In this document: positions 1 through 5,178 of the stretch, one piece after another | How the letters are laid out: the number at the start of each line of letters is the position of its first letter | Position numbering within the stretch: position 1 is the stretch's first letter | Translations under genes and position numbers: made by a program | The notes under the pieces: model-generated | Databases searched by the model: none | What the model saw: only the letters and a program-made list of their open reading frames with translations | What the model was told of the DNA's origin: nothing | DNA from: Prevotella sp. UBA6447 | Lineage (GTDB): Bacteria; Bacteroidota; Bacteroidia; Bacteroidales; Bacteroidaceae | Assembly (NCBI GenBank): GCA_002437115.1 | Contig: DJOD01000061.1 | Coordinates: 1 to 5,267 of the forward strand | DNA: 5,267 nucleotides | Reading direction: 5' to 3'

Positions 1-36
1 TACAACGAACTGGACACCCTAAGAATTAAATATTGA
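1..36 (+). CDS. possible C-terminal tail of an upstream gene (partial)
   Basis: Reading from base 1 in frame 1 gives an open stretch of 11 codons, YNELDTLRIKY, ending in TGA at 34-36, five bases before the cysK start. The other two forward frames close sooner (TAA at 20-22 and at 27-29). If real, this gene would be closely coupled to cysK. Eleven codons cannot identify a product, and the stretch may simply be noncoding leader. Confidence 0.25.
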   Translation, partial: YNELDTLRIKY

Positions 37-41
37 CGACT

Positions 42-983
42 ATGATTTACAAGAAGATTACAGACCTCATTGGCCACACGCCTCTGGTAGAGCTCAATAA
101 GTATTCGGCTCTTCGTGGCCTCGACACCCCTGTCATCGCCAAGGTGGAATTCTTCAACCCCGGCGGCAGTGTGAAAGACCGCATCGGCTTGGCGATGATT
201 GAAAATGCCGAGCAGAAGGGACTCCTGAAGCCAGGGGCAACCATCATCGAGCCCACCAGCGGCAACACGGGTGTCGGACTGGCTCTCGTTTCGGCCGTGA
301 AAGGCTACAAGCTCATCCTCACCATGCCCGAGACCATGAGCGTGGAGCGCCGCAACCTGGTGAAAGCCTATGGTGCCGAGGTGAGGCTTACCCCCGGAAA
401 GGACGGTATGCCTGGTGCCATCAGGGCGGCGGAAGCGTTACGCGACAGCATTCCTGGTGCCGTCATCTTGGAGCAGTTTGAGAACAAGGCCAACCCAAAG
501 AAACACTATGAGACCACCGGTCCTGAGATATGGAACGACACCGACGGAAAGGTGGACATCTTTGTGGCTGGTGTGGGAACAGGCGGAACTGTTTCGGGCA
601 TAGGCAAATACCTCAAGGAACGGAGCCCCAACGTGAAGGTGGTGGCCGTGGAGCCCGCCTCCTCGCCAGTGCTCAACGGAGGCAAGTCGGGTGCCCACAA
701 GATTCAGGGCATAGGTGCCGGCTTCGTGCCCAGGACTTATGATCCCAGCGTTGTCGACGAGGTGCTTGACGTGCAAAACGACGATGCCATCCTTGCCAGT
801 CGGCAGTTGGCTCAGCAGGATGGGTTGCTGGTGGGCATATCGTCGGGCGCTGCGGCCTTTGCCGCCACCGAACTGGCAAAGCGACCCGAGAACAAGGGAA
901 AGACCATCGTAACCCTGTTGCCCGACACGGGCGAGCGCTACCTCTCAACGGTGCTCTACGCCTTCGACGAGTATCCCTTATAA
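42..983 (+). CDS. cysK: cysteine synthase A (O-acetylserine sulfhydrylase, PLP-dependent)
   Basis: This cytoplasmic enzyme makes L-cysteine and acetate from O-acetyl-L-serine and sulfide, the last step of cysteine biosynthesis. The 313-aa product has the usual family length and is complete. Visible landmarks are GGSVKDR (residues 41-47) with Lys45 as the expected PLP Schiff-base lysine, the substrate loop PTSGNTG (71-77), the phosphate-binding GTGGT (179-183), IQGIGAGF (221-228), ISSGA (266-270) and PDTGERYLST (294-303). I chose the ATG at 42; an in-frame TTG at 33 would add only three residues, and the protein aligns with the family from MIYKKITDLIGHTPL. No clear Shine-Dalgarno precedes it, which is normal in Bacteroidetes. 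A strong terminator follows at 1055-1106. Cystathionine beta-synthase and CysM share the fold, but the length and motifs favour CysK. Confidence 0.96.
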   Translation: MIYKKITDLIGHTPLVELNKYSALRGLDTPVIAKVEFFNPGGSVKDRIGLAMIENAEQKGLLKPGATIIEPTSGNTGVGLALVSAVKGYKLILTMPETMSVERRNLVKAYGAEVRLTPGKDGMPGAIRAAEALRDSIPGAVILEQFENKANPKKHYETTGPEIWNDTDGKVDIFVAGVGTGGTVSGIGKYLKERSPNVKVVAVEPASSPVLNGGKSGAHKIQGIGAGFVPRTYDPSVVDEVLDVQNDDAILASRQLAQQDGLLVGISSGAAAFAATELAKRPENKGKTIVTLLPDTGERYLSTVLYAFDEYPL

Positions 984-1054
984 AAAACACTTGCCGCTGA
1001 CAGGCAAACAGCCAAATCTTCAATAAGCCATTCATAAGAGAGAATATGTTTTGT

Positions 1055-1106
1055 GGCTGCGCCAGACCACGTGTTTCAACACGCAGGTCTCAGGCGCAGC
1101 CTTTTT
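1055..1106 (+). terminator. strong composite rho-independent terminator after cysK
   Basis: The outer stem GGCTGCGCC (1055-1063) pairs perfectly with GGCGCAGCC (1093-1101). A middle stem AGACC (1064-1068) pairs with GGTCT (1086-1090), leaving CA (1091-1092) bulged. An inner stem CGTGT (1070-1074) pairs with ACACG (1079-1083) around the loop TTCA. Five T's follow at 1102-1106. This makes about 19 base pairs plus a T tract on the + side only, so it serves the cysK transcript and shields the araC-type gene downstream from read-through. Confidence 0.88.
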
Positions 1107-1190
1107 CGATGGTTTCAAATGCCACTTTTGTGTGGCCACCTATGAAAGGATGTGTTTTCGCCTATGCTGACAAAAAAACAGAGGAAAAAC

Positions 1191-1221
1191 TTTGGAATTT
1201 GGCTTTTCTTTCCTATTTTTG
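1191..1221 (+). promoter_or_regulatory. Bacteroidetes-type promoter of the AraC-family gene
   Basis: A -33 box TTTG at 1191-1194 is followed by 19 bp and a -7 box TATTTTTG at 1214-1221, matching the Bacteroidetes housekeeping consensus (TTTG, about 19-21 bp, TAnnTTTG) in sequence and spacing. Transcription would begin around 1226-1230, giving a leader of roughly 10-15 bases before the ATG at 1241. That leader holds an A-rich stretch (GAAAAAAG, 1231-1238) rather than a true Shine-Dalgarno. A hairpin, GCCAC-TTTTGT-GTGGC at 1121-1136, lies between the cysK terminator and this promoter; its role is unknown. Confidence 0.82.
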
Positions 1222-1240
1222 CAAACGATAGAAAAAAGCC

Positions 1241-2116
1241 ATGCAAACCAGCAAATACCTGATAGCCAATGAGCGCGATGCTGAATGGGGGCTCACGGTA
1301 AGCACTGTGGGCTATGAGGAGATTGCGCCTGGTGAGGAATACCCCACCCATGGGCATGCCGACGGCTATTACTTCACGCTTGAAAGAGGGCGCGTGCTCA
1401 ACGAGTACCAGTTGCTCTACCAGCCTGAGGGCGAGGGCGTGTTTCGTTCGGACACGGTGGGTGAGGCGTGCCTGAAGGCTGGCGACATGTTTCTGCTCTT
1501 CCCGGGTGAGTGGCACAGTTATCATCCGTTGCCCGACGTGGGTTGGAAGAGCCATTGGATAGGCTTCAAGGGAGCCAACATGGATCATCGGCTGCAGGCG
1601 GGATTCTTGTCGCCCCGCCATCCCATCTATCACGTGGGCTATTCTGGCGAGATCCTTCATCTCTATGAGGAGGCCATGCGCGTGGCACAGGTGGAGGCAC
1701 CCTATGTGCAGCAGACGCTGGCCGGTGTGGTCAATTATCTTGTGGGCCTGATGTACTCGCTTGAACGAACCAACCTCCTTAGCCGCAACCATGAGCAAGT
1801 AGACATGATTAACCAGGCTCGACTGCTGATTCGTAACGGGCTGGAAGATGCCCTCACCATCCAGGACATTGCGCGCGACATGGGTGTCAGTTACAGCAAT
1901 TTTCGCAAGTTGTTCAAGGAGTTTGCCGGCGTGTCGCCAGCGCTGTATCAGCAGGAATTGCGCATACAGAGAGCCAAGGAGCTGCTTGCCACGACCGACA
2001 TGAGTGTCAAGCAAATCGCCTATCGGCTGCGGTTTGACTCGCCCGACTATTTTTCCTCAAAGTTTAAGATGAAGACGGGCATGAAGCCCAGTGACTTCCG
2101 GGAGCAAGCCCGCTGA
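1241..2116 (+). CDS. AraC/XylS-family transcriptional regulator with N-terminal cupin sensor domain
   Basis: The 291-aa product is a one-component DNA-binding regulator of the usual AraC length. The N-terminal half (about 15-180) looks like the cupin/AraC ligand-binding barrel: HGH at 37-39, GDMFLLFPGEWHSYHP at 81-96, and the family-typical W-x-x-HWIGFKG around 102-111. The C-terminal half (about 190-288) is the two-helix-turn-helix domain: first HTH TIQDIARDMGVSYSNFRKLF (206-225), then VSPALYQQELRIQRAKELL, second HTH SVKQIAYRLRFDSPDYFSSKF (255-275), closing with the signature GMKPSDFR (280-287). No membrane segment or signal peptide is visible. In Bacteroidetes such proteins often control sugar or stress genes, but the ligand cannot be read from sequence. 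Neighbours give no target: cysK lies behind a terminator and the next gene is convergent. The start at 1241 is fixed by the promoter just upstream. Confidence 0.93.
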   Translation: MQTSKYLIANERDAEWGLTVSTVGYEEIAPGEEYPTHGHADGYYFTLERGRVLNEYQLLYQPEGEGVFRSDTVGEACLKAGDMFLLFPGEWHSYHPLPDVGWKSHWIGFKGANMDHRLQAGFLSPRHPIYHVGYSGEILHLYEEAMRVAQVEAPYVQQTLAGVVNYLVGLMYSLERTNLLSRNHEQVDMINQARLLIRNGLEDALTIQDIARDMGVSYSNFRKLFKEFAGVSPALYQQELRIQRAKELLATTDMSVKQIAYRLRFDSPDYFSSKFKMKTGMKPSDFREQAR

Positions 2117-2133
2117 CCGCAGGACAATTCCCC

Positions 2134-2158
2134 AAGCCTGTCAGAGAGTGACAGGCTT
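2134..2158. terminator. stem-loop between convergent genes (possible bidirectional terminator)
   Basis: AAGCCTGTCA (2134-2143) and TGACAGGCTT (2149-2158) form a perfect 10-bp stem around the five-base loop GAGAG. It lies between the converging AraC-type gene (ends 2116) and the SprT-like gene (ends 2141). The last codons and stop of the SprT-like gene are built into the stem. Neither side has a T tract, so the termination role is inferred from position and symmetry. Confidence 0.55.
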
Positions 2159-2791
2159 CATGCTTGCCGTCTTGGCGGCAAAGGTGTCGTTGCTGACAGG
2201 AGTTCCCCTGAGGCTGCGTACCTTGGGCATGTTGGCAAACCAAGGGTCGGACGTGGTGTACCAGGCGGCATGGCGGATGGAGGTGGCATGACGCAACCGC
2301 TCGTTGAGCGCGCGGACATACTTCGGACTTACTGATGAGAGGAAATGCCGCCCTTCGTTTGTCTCTATGGCCAGCACCAGGTATTGCTCAATGACCTGTC
2401 CAGAGCCCGTGTGGGCCCTGCTCAACCCGCGCGTGGGTGTCATGACGTGGATGTCCCATCCTTCGCGGTTAAGCCGGCTCATCATGCCACGGAACACCAC
2501 GCCGTGGGGCGACGTGTCCTTGAGACCCGAGACGGCGATGCTGAGGTGGATCATCTCATGGAGAAGCACACTCTTGAACTGGTGTTCCGACTGGTCGTAA
2601 TAGTTGCTCATGCCCAGGGCGAAGTCGGAAAGGCGTGTGCCGCGAAAAGTAGTTTTGCGCTTGAATGACAAGGAGCCGAGCTGTGTGCGTGAGTGCCCAA
2701 TGCGAAACCTGGGCGTGGGTAGGTTGCTGTCGAAGTATTGCTGGTTGAACGCGCCAAACCATTGGCGCAACCAAAGGATGTCTATCTGCAT
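2141..2791 (-). CDS. SprT-like zinc metalloprotein (SprT/Spartan-type domain)
   Basis: The 216-aa product carries the SprT-like domain, a gluzincin-type zinc metallopeptidase fold related to E. coli SprT and the catalytic domain of eukaryotic Spartan. Visible features are the N-terminal helix (ILWLRQWFGAFNQQYF, 5-20), LPTPRFRIGHSRTQLGS (24-40), the zinc and catalytic motif HEMIH (78-82, Glu79 catalytic), and a second motif HGxxF (96-100, His96 as likely third ligand) followed by MMSRLNREG. The C-terminal part (about 150-200) has a conserved-looking W-x-TTSDPWF and SLRG. The protein has no cysteine, so the C-terminal zinc ribbon seen in some SprT proteins is absent. I chose the ATG at 2791 because the family alignment begins near MQIDILWLRQWF. 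An ATG at 2848 would add 19 residues, but it lies almost on the predicted transcription start. Protease substrate is unknown; a DNA-protein crosslink role is only analogy. Confidence 0.85.
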   Translation of the reverse strand: MQIDILWLRQWFGAFNQQYFDSNLPTPRFRIGHSRTQLGSLSFKRKTTFRGTRLSDFALGMSNYYDQSEHQFKSVLLHEMIHLSIAVSGLKDTSPHGVVFRGMMSRLNREGWDIHVMTPTRGLSRAHTGSGQVIEQYLVLAIETNEGRHFLSSVSPKYVRALNERLRHATSIRHAAWYTTSDPWFANMPKVRSLRGTPVSNDTFAAKTASMKPVTL

Positions 2792-2857
2792 AAGGGCGAT
2801 GTGTGAAGTGGGCGCGAAAGGCTGGATGATGTCCCAGGTGTTGCCCATAATCGTTTG

Positions 2858-2865
2858 CAAAGGTA
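2858..2865 (-). promoter_or_regulatory. -7 box for the SprT-like gene
   Basis: On the minus strand this reads TACCTTTG, a full match to the Bacteroidetes -7 consensus TAnnTTTG, followed by C as is common. No TTTG -33 box is found about 19-21 bp further upstream. Transcription would start near 2850-2854, leaving a leader of about 60 bases before the ATG at 2791. This argues against longer N-terminal starts such as the TTG at 2860. Confidence 0.6.
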
Positions 2866-2952
2866 CGCATAAAAAGGGTAGGCAGATGTTGAAGATGCTG
2901 TTTTTTCACCATGCAGGTCGCATTATTTGGCTTTTTCCGTTCCAAACCTCAT

Positions 2953-2970
2953 TATTTTTGTGTAAGTTTG
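2953..2970 (+). promoter_or_regulatory. candidate promoter region for xpt
   Basis: Two -7-like boxes lie in tandem: TATTTTTG at 2953-2960 and TAAGTTTG at 2963-2970 (followed by C). A TTTG at 2926-2929 lies 23 bp before the first, slightly longer than usual spacing; the second has no good -33 box. Either would start transcription roughly 25-45 bases ahead of the xpt ATG. An inverted repeat overlaps the second box. No purine riboswitch fold is apparent in the short leader, unlike Bacillus xpt. Confidence 0.55.
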
Positions 2971-2986
2971 CATCAAAATTTGCAAA
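2967..2986. repeat. inverted repeat over the xpt -7 box and start region
   Basis: TTTGCA (2967-2972) and TGCAAA (2981-2986) are perfect inverted copies separated by 8 bases. The right copy lies within a 10-bp palindrome, ATTTGCAAAT (2978-2987). Its position across the -7 box and likely transcription start fits a repressor operator, but the left arm is part of the promoter consensus itself, so chance is a fair alternative. Confidence 0.35.
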
Positions 2987-3011
2987 TCGTACCAATAATA
3001 CTGAGCACATC

Positions 3012-3584
3012 ATGAAACTATTGAGAGATCGCATCCTCAAGGACGGCAAATGCTACCCTGGTGGAATTCTGAAGGTGGACAAGTTTATCAACCATCAGCT
3101 TGACCCTAATCTGATGAAGCAGATAGCCGTGGAGTTTATCAGACGATACGCTTCTTCGGAAATCAACAAGATTCTGACCATTGAGGCCAGTGGCATCGCG
3201 CCTGCCATCATGATGGGATTTCTGTTGGACTTGCCCGTGGTGTTCGCCAAGAAGAAAAAGCCGTCGACCATGGGCGACATGCTTTCTACCACAGTCTTTT
3301 CCTTTACCAAGCAGCGCGAGTATCATGTGGTTATCTCCAAGGATTACCTGACACCCCATGACAAGGTGCTTTTTATCGACGACTTCCTGGCCTATGGCAA
3401 CGCCGCCAAGGGCATCATCAACCTCTGCCGGCAGGGGGGCGCAGAGCTGGTGGGCATGGGATTTATCATCGAGAAGGCGTTCCAGCATGGAAGGGAGGTT
3501 ATTGAGCGAGAGGGCATCAGGTGTGAGAGCTTGGCCATTGTCGACTCGCTCGACAATTGTGAAATAAAAATCAGGGAGGAATAA
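3012..3584 (+). CDS. xpt: xanthine phosphoribosyltransferase
   Basis: This purine salvage enzyme converts xanthine and PRPP to XMP and pyrophosphate in the cytoplasm. The 190-aa product matches Bacillus subtilis Xpt in length and layout: LKVDKFINHQLDP (20-32), where Leu20 and Asn27 fall at the residue numbers I recall for the Bacillus base-binding residues; TIEASGIAPAIM (56-67); PVVFAKKKKP (75-84); VFSFTKQ (95-101); the PRPP-binding motif VLFIDDFLAYGNAA (119-132) with Asp123-Asp124; and GFIIEKAFQHGRE (150-162). I chose the ATG at 3012: the reading frame stays open far upstream, but that extension runs through the promoter region and the antisense of the SprT-like gene. The next gene starts 34 bases after the stop with no terminator or promoter between, so the two are probably co-transcribed. 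Confidence 0.95.
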   Translation: MKLLRDRILKDGKCYPGGILKVDKFINHQLDPNLMKQIAVEFIRRYASSEINKILTIEASGIAPAIMMGFLLDLPVVFAKKKKPSTMGDMLSTTVFSFTKQREYHVVISKDYLTPHDKVLFIDDFLAYGNAAKGIINLCRQGGAELVGMGFIIEKAFQHGREVIEREGIRCESLAIVDSLDNCEIKIREE

Positions 3585-3618
3585 TCCGCCCATCCAGACA
3601 GAAAAAGGCAAGAGAACG

Positions 3619-4905
3619 ATGCTTGACAAGGAAACGAGAGACCAGATCCTGGCACTCATCCACCAGGAGGTGGTGCCTGCCGTGGGATGCACCGAGCCGA
3701 TGGCCGTGGCACTCTGCGTGGCGCGTGCCACAGAAGACTTGCGCTGCAGGCCTGAAAAGATCAAGGTGAGGCTGTCGGCCAATATGCTGAAAAACGCCAT
3801 GGGTGTGGGAATTCCAGGAACAGGCATGATCGGACTGCCCATAGCGGTGGCCTTGGGGGCTATCGTGGGGAAGTCGGAATACCAGTTGGAAGTTATCAAA
3901 GACCTCATGCCTGAGACCTTGGAAGAGGGCAAACAGTTTATCGAGGGCGACCGCATTGACATCAAGCTGAAGCACGATATCACCGAGAAGCTATACATCG
4001 AGGTGGCGTGTGAGGCAGGTGACGACACGGCGAAAGCCATTATAGCGGGTAGCCACACCAACTTTGTTTATGAGGAGCGCAATGGGCAGGTGTTACTCGA
4101 CAAGCGTCAGTGTGTGGGCACGGAAGGTGAACAGGATGGGCTGGTGCTCAACCTGAAAACCGTGTGGGACTATGCTACGACTACACCGCTCGACGAGATT
4201 AGCTTCATCCTTGAAGCCAAGAGGCTCAACATTGCAGCCGCTCAGGCTTCGCTGAAGGGCAACTATGGCCACTGCCTGGGCAAGACCATGGACAGGCCGC
4301 TGAGCAAGGGTATCTTTGGCGACAGCATCTTCTCGCGCATCATCTCTAAGACCGCCTCGGCCTGCGATGCGCGAATGGGCGGTGCCATGATCCCGGTGAT
4401 GAGCAACAGCGGGTCGGGCAACCAAGGCATCTGTGCCACCAATCCAGTGGCCGTTTATGCGGAAGAGAACGAGAACACCGAGGAGGAGCTCATTAGGGCG
4501 CTGACCCTGAGCCACCTCACGGCCATCTACATCAAGCAGAGCCTTGGCAAGTTGTCGGCTCTCTGTGGCTGTGTGGTGGCGAGCATAGGCTCGAGCTGTG
4601 GCATCACCTATCTCATGGGCGGTGGTTATGCGGACATCTGCCATGCTGTGAGAAACATGATAGCCAACCTCACGGGCATGATTTGTGATGGGGCCAAGCC
4701 CAGTTGCGCCCTGAAAATCAGTTCGGGTGTGTCGACCGCGCTGCTCTCGGCTGTCTTGGCGCGTGAGGGCAAGCACGTCACCGAAGCCGAAGGCATCATC
4801 GACAAGGATGTGGACCGAAGCATACACAATCTCACCAGTATCGGCAAGGAGGCCATGTGTTCCACCGACGACATGGTGCTCAACATCATGACCCACAAGA
4901 GCTGA
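3619..4905 (+). CDS. cyuA: L-cysteine desulfidase family protein (UPF0597, YhaM/CyuA type; serine dehydratase alpha-like)
   Basis: The 428-aa product belongs to the UPF0597 family, which includes E. coli YhaM/CyuA and the archaeal iron-sulfur L-cysteine desulfidase. These split cysteine into pyruvate, ammonia and hydrogen sulfide without PLP, using a [4Fe-4S] cluster. Visible hallmarks are PAVGCTEPMAVAL (20-32, Cys24), NMLKNAMGVGIPGTG (55-69), the glycine-rich SGSGNQGI (264-271, then Cys272), LSALCGCVVASIGSSCGITYL (312-332), and MICDGAKPSCALK (354-366, Cys356 and Cys363). The clustered C-terminal cysteines are the likely cluster ligands; I cannot say which ones bind. Length is normal and the frame intact. 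AAAGG at 3605-3609 is a weak ribosome-binding site before the ATG at 3619. It probably shares a transcript with xpt. The family is often annotated as a serine dehydratase alpha subunit, so a serine substrate cannot be excluded from sequence. The organism's likely anaerobic life would suit an exposed Fe-S enzyme. Confidence 0.9.
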   Translation: MLDKETRDQILALIHQEVVPAVGCTEPMAVALCVARATEDLRCRPEKIKVRLSANMLKNAMGVGIPGTGMIGLPIAVALGAIVGKSEYQLEVIKDLMPETLEEGKQFIEGDRIDIKLKHDITEKLYIEVACEAGDDTAKAIIAGSHTNFVYEERNGQVLLDKRQCVGTEGEQDGLVLNLKTVWDYATTTPLDEISFILEAKRLNIAAAQASLKGNYGHCLGKTMDRPLSKGIFGDSIFSRIISKTASACDARMGGAMIPVMSNSGSGNQGICATNPVAVYAEENENTEEELIRALTLSHLTAIYIKQSLGKLSALCGCVVASIGSSCGITYLMGGGYADICHAVRNMIANLTGMICDGAKPSCALKISSGVSTALLSAVLAREGKHVTEAEGIIDKDVDRSIHNLTSIGKEAMCSTDDMVLNIMTHKS

Positions 4906-4921
4906 AGTTACACCTTGTTAT

Positions 4922-4972
4922 AATGTGCAACGGGGGGGGCGCAATGATCATTGCGCCCCCCCGTTGCACATT
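4922..4972. terminator. near-perfect 51-base palindrome after the xpt-cyuA operon
   Basis: The left arm 4922-4947 and right arm 4948-4972 are reverse complements except for one extra G: eight G's (4932-4939) face seven C's (4956-4962). The outer segment is AATGTGCAAC / GTTGCACATT and the centre is GCAATGATCATTGC with no spacer. As RNA it would form a very stable hairpin of about 23-25 bp ending the operon 17 bases after the stop codon. Only TTT follows on the + side and no T tract is present on the - side, so a terminator role is likely but not proved; a cruciform or REP-like element is the alternative. Confidence 0.65.
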
Positions 4973-5058
4973 TGATGGTTGACTCTATATATGTCAAAGA
5001 ATTCTACTTTAGCGTAATTTTTTCTTGCCGAAAAGTTTGTATTATCAATGATTATTCG
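4973..5058. other. AT-rich intergenic stretch
   Basis: After the palindrome the composition becomes AT-rich and no coding signal is seen. It contains a TTTG at 5036-5039 that may be a -33 box (see the next entry) and a TAATTTTT at 5015-5022 that resembles a -7 box but has no suitably spaced -33 partner. Confidence 0.5.
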
Positions 5059-5066
5059 TATGCTTC
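5036..5066 (+). promoter_or_regulatory. candidate promoter upstream of the tail hairpin
   Basis: TTTG at 5036-5039 is followed after exactly 19 bp by TATGCTTC at 5059-5066. The spacing equals that of the AraC-gene promoter, and the -7 box keeps TA and two of the four TTTG bases. Transcription would start around 5070-5075, just ahead of the terminator-like hairpin. The imperfect -7 box keeps confidence low. Confidence 0.35.
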
Positions 5067-5077
5067 TCAGCATGAGA

Positions 5078-5128
5078 ACCCGCCAAGCCTCTCAACGATG
5101 CTCAAATGTGCGGGTCGTTTTTGTTTTT
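5078..5128 (+). terminator. terminator-like hairpin with long T tract
   Basis: ACCCGC (5078-5083) pairs with GCGGGT (5110-5115) around a 26-base loop, followed by CG and the tract TTTTTGTTTTT (5118-5128). The T tract on the + side marks it as a + strand rho-independent terminator or attenuator. A second hairpin, TTCTCA-GCA-TGAGAA (5064-5078), abuts and overlaps it by one base. It could end a short RNA from the promoter at 5036-5066, act as a second terminator for the xpt-cyuA operon, or attenuate a gene to the right. Confidence 0.6.
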
Positions 5129-5178
5129 ATGGGTATATGGCAACAAAAATTCCGTTTGTAAAAACATATTAGGAAATT

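Noticed and set aside
1115..2014. Long minus-strand reading frame opposite the AraC-type gene
   Set aside because: It is a shadow: the plus-strand frame has clear cupin and double-HTH motifs and a well-formed promoter, while the antisense product shows no recognisable domain.
2604..3011. In-frame 136-codon N-terminal extension of xpt
   Set aside because: It runs through the antisense of the SprT-like gene and the intergenic promoter region. The Xpt family begins at the MKLLRDRILKDG start at 3012, and residue numbering then matches Bacillus Xpt.
2971..3011. Purine riboswitch in the xpt leader
   Set aside because: The leader is only about 40 bases and lacks the three-way junction arrangement expected of a purine aptamer.
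3018..4061. Long minus-strand reading frame across xpt and the start of the desulfidase gene
   Set aside because: It lies opposite two genes with firm family motifs and shows no motif of its own. It is a by-product of the GC-rich third positions.
4922..4972. Insertion-sequence terminal repeat or CRISPR repeat
   Set aside because: The arms are directly adjacent with no element between them, there is no transposase or target duplication nearby, and the unit occurs only once in the window.
4951..5172. 73-codon plus-strand frame running from the palindrome into the tail
   Set aside because: Its first part lies within the palindrome arm and an AT-rich promoter-like stretch with no ribosome-binding site. 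Only the end, from 5098 or 5137, is worth considering, and that is reported as a finding.
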